Notes under the pieces: model-generated
The model's input: only the letters and a program-made list of their open reading frames with translations
The model's database searches: none
Told to the model about the DNA's origin: nothing
Part shown: positions 1-10,000 of the stretch, in pieces
Layout of the letters: every line of letters begins with the position of its first letter
Numbering within the stretch: the first letter of the stretch is position 1
Program-made: the position numbers and the translations under genes
NCBI RefSeq assembly: GCF_001039355.2
Contig: NW_019775969.1
Span: 678,729-742,728 of the forward strand
Length of the DNA stretch: 64,000 nucleotides
Direction: 5' to 3'
Source of the DNA: Lingula anatina
Taxonomy: Eukaryota; Brachiopoda; Lingulata; Lingulida; Lingulidae

Positions 1-1349
1 GGATTCTTGCTGAAGTGCAATCAGCACACATCAGTTGATTACCCCCTAGCTGCTAGAGGAGGGTTGTCAGACAATTAAGCTGATTCCACTGATGGCACTC
101 TAATAAGTTAAAGTATCCTCTACGGAGTGGGATCGACCCAGCTAGTATGATGTGTGAATCTGAATGCAGTCTTTTTTTTTCAACATTGCTGCCGGAAAAC
201 TAACTTCATTAATCAGTAATTAGCACATCTGTCTGGATTATACTCCACTACTGCATTCTAAAATATCACCTCTGGGCTGTTCATCAGAGTATGCACTTAA
301 ACAACAAAAAACAAATGTTCATTATTCTGTTAGCTGTAGGCAGTTACTTATTTAGCCAAATAAATGAGAATGGCCACTGTCTATCAAGCCCTGGTTTAAA
401 AATTATATCTGGTTTGAAAAATACAGTTAGCTTTAAACTTCAAAGAACTGCTGGTGACTTACTAATGTCACTCAGTGTCTGTCTATCAGTATGTCTGTCA
501 GTCTGAATGGACACCAACAACAAAAAAAACATACAAATAAACTATAAATAAACAAATAAATCAAAATAAATTAAAATCAAATAAATTAATATACATATAA
601 ATAGATGAATGGATAGACAAAAGTAGGAAGGGAAGAAAGGGTGGATGCATAGATCGATGCAAACTTTTAAGATCACATTTTTGAAAAACAACCAAATGGA
701 TCACATAAATTTAGGTTAACTTAATTTTCATCATTTGCAGGACACTGTATCTTATAAGCTAACCATGTACTTATCCTTAGTATTTAAATCATTTCAAGAT
801 TCTGTGTGTCTTTCAACATCTTAATTTGCAGTTATACATGTACCTGTGTTAGGCACTGGGAAACAGTGGCATGATACACAAATCAAAAGCACTGCTTAAT
901 GAAATTATACAATTCATCATAAATTCAAACCTGGTTCAATGAAGGACGCATTTATCCAATCAAGTTTGAGATTAAATGATTGCATGAATGACCGAACCTT
1001 TGCCATTCTCCGCATCTCCAATGCTACACACAGATCAATAACCTATTACTTAGTATGGGATAAGGGATTTTGCATGCCGTGTTGTTCCCAATAAAGAAAA
1101 TTAATTTTTACTTCATCCTTGAATGCATATACCTTAAAAGCAACAGTTGATTCATAACTGAGAAGCAAGAAGTAATGTGACTTATCTACAAATGCACAAT
1201 TTTAACAGGCTTAGTCTCTTAATGACCTTCATTAAGTTCAGACCAGTTTTTCATCAAGGCTTTATGATTGTCATGGACTATTTGCATATTTATGAATGGA
1301 AGGTCATCATCTTCAATCTCCTATATAACTTTAATACTTTTATACTTAC
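1..1349 (-). other. Metaxin-like intron 4 (partial)
   Basis: This intronic sequence continues beyond the left edge. I see no further metaxin exon, no other coding signal and only simple A/T-rich stretches, for example 530-600. Confidence 0.6.
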
Positions 1350-1442
1350 TATGGCAGGAAGAAGTTTTGTTTCCAACAGAGAAGTGAATGCCAATATATC
1401 AGCGCTTTGCTTAGAATTCAGTTCAAAATCTATCCCCCAGTT
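1350..1442 (-). CDS. Metaxin-like coding exon 4
   Basis: The acceptor is TATTCCAG and the donor GTAAGT. Its 31 codons include KQSADILAFTSLLETKLLP, the most conserved helix of metaxins 1 and 3. The next exon is not in the window. Confidence 0.88.
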
Positions 1443-3611
1443 CTGGAATAAAATAACTCAAATAAATACTGCATTCTTATTTTCCTATCTTTTTTGTAAA
1501 GAAATCATCATCATCAATATATTGTAATATATTCTAGTTTTTCTTTTCATCCATATTTGTTTTTTAGTCATTTCATCAAATAGAACAGACATATTTTATC
1601 AATCATTCTGAAAGTGACGAAATTGAAGTTGACTTGCTTATTCTTTTTTAGTGTATACCTTGCGTCTCAGGTAGCTGAAGATATCTGTTACTTTTGTGTA
1701 GGCACTCCCATTGTGACGGAGAACCGGCAAACAGCCTGGAGACACAATCACGGAACAACCAAATTAAAAAACACATTCATGTGCACCTACCACAATGATT
1801 ACAAATAGAAATAACAGTTCATCAATGAAAAAAAGTAATGCAAGTGGTCACATAAATATTTTTAAAGCTGCAAATATATACATGCTATAGATATTAAAAG
1901 AAATCACTTGAAAAGACAAAAGTAATAAAAGTTCATTTACACATTAGAGGGTGGGATAGCCGTTGGACACTCAAAACTGATCAAGCTAATCTTGGGAGAG
2001 TTTATACTCTAATCATGTATGTTTCTATTGACAGTATTTTTAAAAGATTTTCCGAGATAGTCTCCATGGAAAAAACACTCATTTATTATATATACATCAT
2101 GAAGCTCGGAGGAAGTAAAAGATGTGAGGGTCATATAGATATAAAAACAAACAAACAAACATCAATTAACATATAACATTGCCCTTGCAATATTAAATTA
2201 ATGTAGAAATTATGAGACATAATCACTTACCAGTTGGTGACTTCCTTGGGTTGTTTGTGGCTTTAATATCAATACTGACACCAGAAAACTTGCAGTATGC
2301 CTGGAGACCAAAACAAACTTGTTGTTGTTAAAGAACTCATAATTTAAAAAAAAACAGTTATCATAGAAGTTTAACAAAATCATATGCAAAGGACATGCAA
2401 TATACATTATTTCAATTATCATCCCTTAACACTTTTAATCACTGTTTAAATACAAGTATTTCTAGTAGTACATAATTTGATGGATACTAGCTTTCATGAA
2501 ACATCTTGAAGTGTTTCATTTTAAAGTTATAGTTTCTTTTCAGTCGTGTATGCATACACATTTTTTCCCAAAATTTGTATTAACCCCTAGTGCAAAGTTT
2601 ATGTATCATATCTACATGCATCAAGAACGTGGGTATAGTGAGGTACTTGTCATCATGGCTATCTGCCATATACTGGTACTAGTAAGTTACATATGGTGTC
2701 AAATCTTTACCACAAGATCTAACTAAATTTCATCATATAGTCTACCATTGTTAATAGCATTTTAAAGAATGCCAAAGCGTGCCATCTCATACTACCCAAA
2801 TAGTGATATTTGAACAGATACTTTCTGCTTTTTTTCTGCACTGTACACAATGATGATGAGCTTTTGAGGAGGTACATGTACATTGAATTCATTGTAAATT
2901 CTTGTATTTTGTATCTTTTATACAAAGTTCACTTAACATAATATAAACCAAGTACCAATATAGCTTGACTTTAAATTCTTTAACCCAAATGTGTCCATGA
3001 AATAAAGTACAGGTGTTGTGCTTACTTCAGGGTTATCAATGAACTGAACATACTTCAACCCCCTTGGTATATACAATGTACATGTGTATAACATTCTGCT
3101 GTTTCTGCCAACCTGCATTTGAATATTTATGCTATCGTGCCTGCAGCAGACATGCATTATACTTGTGTACAGCATATGATGGACTTTTATGAACTTGAAG
3201 GACGAATCAAATGGTCAAGTTAACAAACACAAAATTGAAGAAAATGCCATTTAAAAGCTATTTTTGGCTGACTGAGAGATTCATTAGGTTTTTTTTCCTT
3301 TGGTATGTCGACTTTATTTTCATGTGTAACTTTAACCACAGTTAGTAATAATACAATACTTCAGCGATGTAACATGTGATGCACCACCACACACATTTGC
3401 CAAGTTTTTAAAAAATTTGCTTGCTAGTATGAGGGTCAGATCTCTGATCTGCAAGATGTAAATTATTTAGTGCAAAATAATTGGTCGCAGTAAGACGCAG
3501 ATCTGTCAATACTATTGATTAGCAGCGCCTTACCAAGACAGTCAAACAATTGGTGTCTACAGACGGTAAATCCCAATCCCCCTTCCACACTTCCAAGTCC
3601 ATGTCCGCCAT
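1350..3611 (-). CDS. Metaxin-1/3-like protein, 5' part (four exons; gene continues off the left edge)
   Basis: Metaxins are mitochondrial outer-membrane proteins of the SAM/import machinery with a GST-like fold. Four minus-strand exons join in frame: 3611-3534, 2300-2231, 1735-1659 and 1442-1350 (78+70+77+93 nt = 106 codons). Every border has GT/AG consensus. Visible residues that match the N-terminal metaxin-1/3 thioredoxin-like domain are WKGDWDLPSVD near the start, AYCKFSG, NNPRKSPTGCLPVLR, then KQSADILAFTSLLETKLLP. The family pattern is GGWGLPSVD, YARFTGAP, SPSGTLPALR, QGADTLAFMSLLEEKLLP. The start is the first ATG, in a strong context (AAAATGGCG). The remaining two thirds of the protein, including the C-terminal membrane anchor of metaxin 1, would lie left of the window. 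I found no fifth exon in 1-1349. Orthology to MTX1 versus MTX3 cannot be decided from this part; metaxin 2 is a poorer match. Confidence 0.88.
1659..1735 (-). CDS. Metaxin-like coding exon 3
   Basis: The acceptor is CTCCAG and the donor GTATAC. It encodes (G)CLPVLRHNGSAYTKV through SYLRRK, equivalent to the T-L-P-A-L-R ... HLRK strand and helix of metaxin 1. It ends in phase 0. Confidence 0.87.
2231..2300 (-). CDS. Metaxin-like coding exon 2
   Basis: The acceptor is CTCCAG and the donor GTAAGT. It encodes AYCKFSG to SPT plus one base (phase 1), matching the metaxin segment before the conserved L-P-x-L strand. Confidence 0.88.
3534..3611 (-). CDS. Metaxin-like coding exon 1
   Basis: It encodes residues 1-26, starting at ATG 3611-3609 and ending in phase 0 at donor GTAAGG. 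It contains the family-typical W-x(3)-W-D-LPSVD segment. The ATG overlaps a YY1-like AAAATGGCGGAC motif. Confidence 0.88.
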
Positions 3612-3912
3612 TTTGACCTAATTCAATCTTAACTAGGTCAAAATTATTGCGCGCCTTTGAATGTTGCTCAAGAATAGATATATATGTCAAATAGATGGCT
3701 TGATTATTCTTGTTCATTCAGACCCACTTGCCATAAAACACGATGAATATGGTATCATTAAAAATTCTTAAGGTATATCTTTTTGCTCACTTTACTAATC
3801 CGATCCGAACTTTTTTGACCTATATTTTGACCGGTTGTTGTTGGGCACGTGGCACAGTTTACTTGTATATGCCACTTACTGATGCCGATCGAGAGGAATT
3901 GGTCCCTATAAG
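3612..3912. promoter_or_regulatory. Bidirectional promoter between metaxin-like gene and ADPGK
   Basis: Only 301 bp separate the two divergent start codons. The interval contains TTTTGACC four times: 3611-3618, 3636-3643 (inverted), 3813-3820 and 3825-3832. The pair 3611-3620/3634-3643 is a perfect 10-bp inverted repeat (TTTTGACCTA/TAGGTCAAAA). TAACTAGGTCA (3630-3640) and AATATAGGTCA (rc of 3815-3825) fit the ROR/REV-ERB element WAWNTRGGTCA. A CACGTG E-box lies at 3846-3851. There is no clear TATA box. Factor binding is inference. Confidence 0.7.
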
Positions 3913-4091
3913 ATGATATCCAAGACGTTGATCGTCGCTGTCGGTGCTTTGTTGATTGCGTACTTTTATGGAAGGCATATAAAGCACGACGAAATCAGTG
4001 ATGCATCATCGGAGGCTGAAGAACTGGTCGCCGCTGCCTGGGAGGAGAGAATTATTGTCCCAGTCAAAAGATTTAAGAAGGTTGCCGTTGG
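3913..4091 (+). CDS. ADPGK: ADPGK coding exon 1
   Basis: It starts at the first in-frame ATG and ends GG|GTCAGT in phase 2. It encodes the hydrophobic N-terminus and the start of the kinase fold. Joining to exon 2 restores the ...AVG-LNANVD sequence expected of the family. Confidence 0.9.
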
Positions 4092-7000
4092 GTCAGTAGA
4101 TAAAATAACCAATTATGGCCAGTTCGCCACGATACAGCTAATCTTTTTTTTATTTCTTAGGCTTTGAACTAAAATGTTCTATGCGGCATATATAACTGCA
4201 AGGATATTATTATAAAGAAACAGATTCTATTATTATTATTATTATTATTATCAATATATTATTATTAACAAAATGGCTAATCAGGTGAGTATATTATATG
4301 AACTTACTTAACAGTATCACGTGTAGAAGAAGGACATCTGCATTTTCATAAGAAATATACTCTGTGGTCTGATTGATTGTTATTACTGCACTTTTGTTGT
4401 TCGTTATTTACTTAAAGTAAAATGTGGGCTGATAGTACATGTACTTCTGATATATGAAGGTTCATCCTACATCAGGCACTGACCTTAAGAAGATAGTTTA
4501 AAAGCTGTTTAGAGGTCGCAAACTTGATAAGAATGTGTTAAGTCATCAGATTAAAACAACCTTATATTAGAACAAATATTTTGTCACATTTTATAAATTA
4601 ATACTTTGCACTTAGCACCATTGTGCTGGTACTTGATGCATACAAATTTAATTCAACATACCAGTAGAAGCGCTAGAGAAAAAAATTTATTTATGGTAAA
4701 TATACTTAAATGTCATCATGTTATTTTCCAGTTTGAATGCCAATGTGGATCTAATAGTTCGAGGCACTGAGCTGCTGCAGTCACTGGGTGTGACCCCTGG
4801 GGAGAAGAAGGACCACAGGACAGTGGGATCAATAGCAGACATGCAAGAGGCCTTCACTCACTACTTTTCCAAAGGAGCTGCAGCAGAGCGCCCCTTCACT
4901 GATGGACCCTTGTATAAAAATACTGTGGTCAAAGCTGCAGCTACGCTGAAGTCTAGTGAGGTATGCTGCTTTAATTTTCATTTTTCAATAAGACGTACAG
5001 GTAGTCCAAACTAAGTTTTTCTTAATATTATATTTCTTGTTTAGTTTTGATATTTAGTTTTGCTTGTCCTTTTGTATTCTACTCATGAAACCAATGATAT
5101 ATATATGTATGATATCAAGAATGTATTAACATTACATTATTAATTGTATAATAATAATAGTTAATTATAGTAATAACTTTAATTCATAAACATTAGATTG
5201 TATACTTAGTGATATTTTAATATAGGAGAGAATTATAGTTCAGCCAGCTAAACACAAAATAATTATTGTCTGTTTTGTGATTACTTTTAGTGGTTTATTG
5301 GTGGCAATGCTGCTCTGATTTCCCAAAAGATTACATCTATTTTCCCAGATACTCAGGTAATGAACACTTCCAAGTAAATCACATGAAAATTATATACATG
5401 TGCATATTGTTTATATAAGAAAATGTAACCTCGGTAATGCTGGAGGCTTTTTAAGCTAATCATAATTTTTGTCATAATGGTACAATTTGTCTCTGCCACA
5501 CTTGGGATAACACCAATTAAATCTTGTCAATGTAGGTACAATTAGTAGGACCAGTGGGACCAAAACTAAAAGAGCTGCTGAACAAAACTATATATGTCCC
5601 AAAAGCCAGTTCCCATGAGCAGGATGAGGTCCATCTTATCATGGAGTACAAAAGGGGAGAGAAATGGGGAGCGTTTACTGCCCCTGTAGCCAACAGGTTT
5701 ATCACGTCCTACGACATAGCCAATGGTCAAGCCACCATGATGGACACTTTCTTTGCTTCATTTGATGAGTTTAAGCCAGATTTAGTGGTGCTGTCTGGGC
5801 TGAACCAGTTGGAAGGACAGGGAGAGGAGTTCTGGAGCAAGAAGGTCTTCACTTTGGGAGTTGCTCTTAAGAAATTACCTGACAGTATTCCTGTACATTT
5901 AGAGCTGGCCAGTATGGCAGAGGAGAGATTTCTTAAACAGATTTTAGATGAGGTGGGTTCATTTTCAAGTATTTGCCAGGTGTTTTACCACCATTTTGAA
6001 TACTTTCTTGACATATTAACGTCCAACATCCACCCATTTGCAATGCTGTCTAAATGTGTCCTCTCTGTCAGTTGAAATAAGATAACATAGGTTGTGGATA
6101 ATACACTGATTAACAGTTCTCCCCCTAACTAAAACTGAGTAGCATTTGGTTGATGTGGTCCAAAAGCCAGATCTGCTTTACTATATTTATGAGACCTTCT
6201 AAATGTATTGGATAATGCTACCCTCTACCAGGGCGACTGAAAGATTTTTCACAGATATTCACAGATATGTCTCTAGCTAGATAGATGGTCATTTTGGTCT
6301 GAAGTCTGACTTCAGACCAAAATGACCATCTATCTATCTAGCTAGAGACATATCTGTGAATATCTGTGAAAAATCTACCAGTCGCCCTGGTAGAGTGTAG
6401 GATAATGCTGGGTTAAACAGAGCACAGAAAATATGTGAGAGTGACACCAGACTGGCAGAGTAGTATTTTTTATAACATGTCACAGTAGATTTCCCTTCAC
6501 TTTTGATTTTTTGTTTGTTTGTTTGTTTGTTTGTTTGTTTTTCACTTGTCTGATGTACTTTTTGTTTGCATGCCATCTTTGGGAACAGTTGAGGGATGCA
6601 TGAAGTGGCACATGAATTAATAAAGTTTTAGTTTTTGCATTGGTAAAGCAGTCAAAGTTTCTCAGATTATTGACTATATTTCTTTATGATTCAACTCTTC
6701 TAATTGATTCTGTGCTACTTTGCTTTAAATATATGCATCTATTCGAGTCATTGTATTTTTGTTTCTCCTCAAGTCACATTCCTAGTTAAGATATCTTTGC
6801 AATGCAGGTGCTGCCCTCTGTTAGCTCTGTTGGTTTCAATGAACAAGAACTGGGTTTTGTCAGTCACACAGGCGGTGGGCCTCACCCAGAGATTTGGCTT
6901 CGTCAGCCACAGTCTCAGCAGGATAAAGATGATGATGATGAACAAGTGTGTTGCCTTGTACTAGATTGCTAGCCCTTAAAAGTAGTATTTACACTGGTGG

Positions 7001-10000
7001 TTTAATTGAATCGACACAGGTCTAATGGTGTTGTAGCTTGATATAGATGTTTACAAAACAAGTTGTCTTCAAATGAAATTTTACATTCTCAGGTATTGCA
7101 GTGAACTTTTTATGCTGCCATTTATTTGTTAACTGTGATCAAGCTCTGTTCGATCTGAAACTGTTTGTGTAAATGCAACTTAGTGCTTGTGCTTTTAGAG
7201 AGGTATGGCAGGTCACCAATTAACATATCAATGAATATGAACAGGGTTTCCACTAGATTTTGATCCTAAAAGTAATTTTAGACCGAACTAGCTAGCAAAT
7301 GTATTAGAAAACTGGGGTAATTTTTATAAAAGTGAATCACACAATCCAAGAGAATTGAATACGTATGATTTCTAAATTTACCTTTGATTCACTAAACATT
7401 GTGAATTAAGAATTTGCTTATCAATCCAAAATGGTAAAATTTTAAGTGATATAAGTAAACCTGACAATCAGACGTATTTAAGCAATGTTTACCATCATGC
7501 TAACTCAATGGGGATATGTATGTTTCATGCTATTTTGGCAAATGTGAATTTATGACCAAATATGGTTTAACCTTGGCAGTAGTGTTCTGGCATCTGTTTT
7601 GAAATCAAATGCCCATTAAGTATTTGAAAGTGAAACCATTCTCTGAAAGATATGAAAGACTGTCTTTTTTTTTTTTTTTTTTTTTTTTTGTGATGTAGCC
7701 ACGATATTCTGTCTGAAAGGGTACCCATTTATGATAGAAGTTGATAGAAATATGGGTAATAAACATGGGAAAGATGAGGGTAGCTGATACATTAACTTAT
7801 TAGTACCACCAGCTCATGGTTTTAGTCCCGACCCGTGTCGTACGGCTCTGTTGGCTCCGCCGGCTCCGTGTTACAAGTCACCGTTACCGCTTCTCCTCCT
7901 AGACCGTATGGACCCATGCTCCCATCTCTTGGATTTAGGTTACATATAATCTCAACTTAACCCCCTGTTTTTTTGGTCTCAGTCGGTGCATTGGCCTGGG
8001 CGTGACGCTCATGGAAATGCACCCTTGTCAAAATTTTTGAAAATTCAATGCCAAATATCTCCAAAACTGAAGGAATTATGGGAAAAATTACTATAGAAGT
8101 CTGACCGAAAGTCCTATGTAAAGATTCTAAATATGCCCTTGGATTTGACCTTTGACCTTTATTTCAAGGTCAAACAGGCCAAAATTGTCTAAAAATGGGA
8201 ATTTTCTGCAAAAAAAAAATTTTTTGTGGCAATTTTCAGAAACTACACAGACTTAAGCTCTTATATTACAGTGGGGGGTTAAAATTGTGGACTCCTTTCA
8301 TCTTTAGGAGTTTAGGGTCAATCAGTGCATTTTCACGGGAGAAGCAGCTGTTAGTTAGATGCCAAAACTGAAAATCCTCTCTAATTCTGGAACTGTAAAC
8401 AGTAGAGGCCTCTTGATTTTTGCATTATGTACAGCTTGTCAAGCATAATACTGAAGGTGGTACCTGTTTTTTTTTTGTTTTGTTTTGTTTTTGTTTTCGA
8501 TATGGTTTACGAGTTGTGCTATATGAAAAAGTACATTACAATATTAAGTAGTGAAATAAAATGTGAAATACCCCAAAACTGGCAGAGATACGCCTATAGT
8601 TACTATTGACCTTGAATAGGAAGTAATATATTGGCAGTCAAACTGTGACCTTGAAATTGACCTTTGACCTACTTTTCGCTGTAAACTGAACCTTGCAAAT
8701 TTTCTTTCCCTTTTATCTCAAGACCTAGCAGAGATAAGCCCAAAGTTACTATTGACTTATGGCAGTCATATGCTGTTAATCCAACAGTGACCTTGAAATT
8801 GACCTTTGACATACGTTTTACCATAAACTGAACCTGAAAATGAATTTTCCTATGTAAACAACAATTTTCCCACACTTACCAATGGTTAATGAATCCATTT
8901 TTACGTTTAAAATTAGTCCCTGTTTTTTTTCTAATTTTTTTTTTTTTTTTTTTGTTATAATCTTTTAAGAGATTATAACAGAGTATAGCCATGAATGGAG
9001 GTCATGTGTTCTAAAGACAAGCTCAGTCAGATATCAGAATAATAGCTATAACTGCTGTTTTTGTGGTAAAACAGAATATATTATATTTCTATGAGTTTTT
9101 CACAGTGTTTTTTACTGTGAAATATAGATCTTATATGAACAGTTATGATCCCTTTAAGCTGGTTTGTGTAGGTGGATTAAAGGCAACAAAGCTAAACCTG
9201 AAAATGAACTAACATTAAACATTGTTTCCATTACAGTATGTAAACACCATAGATTCGAGGTGCTACATTTACAATCTTACTATAACCTTGAATTTTACCT
9301 TTCACTGTTCCCCACAATTTCTTTATAAATGATAATTATGTACAAAGAAAGAAAAAAGAAAAGAAAAGAAAAAACCTTGTTTACTGCATTTCCTGCAGCT
9401 TGTCAACCACACCCATACAGGTGGGACCCCACTTTCTTTTTCTTTCCCATACAAATGTGCATGCCCCAGCTGGTGGTACTATACCAGGAGGTGGTATCGC
9501 CTCTCTGATCCTCTAGTTAAATGTTTGTTATAGTTTATAGTTTTATGAGTTTTTTAAGTACCAGTCTGCCTTTATGATAAGATTTGCATTTAAATTATCC
9601 TTTACCAGTGCCACAAGGAGAATTTTTCCACACAATATTTATAGATCTTTCTCAGGCTATTCTAAATAATCTGCAGCAAGATCATTCAAATCTGGGATAG
9701 CATAGAGATAACACTAGCATTCCAGTGGGAATAGACTATAAGTTCTGTATGCGCATTAAAAGCTCCAGGTTGCATAAAATTTTCCAATCAAATTGTGACG
9801 ATTTGTCTAAGCATGGGCATGTCAGCAGACCATGTGATGTATGATTTCTAACCGTGGAAGCGATGTTGCCTCTGGCTCATCATGGTTATAACAGCCATGG
9901 GGGTTGACAAAAGAGTGATCAGAGTGGCTTCTTGTGGTTATAAATCATGATTATAATCACATTGGGTCTGCAGGGTTGGTGCATACTAACTTCAGCCACC

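Noticed and set aside
6704-6964. 86-codon frame covering the extra ADPGK exon in another frame
   Set aside because: The conserved reading (VLPSVSSVGFNEQE) is in a different frame bounded by splice sites.
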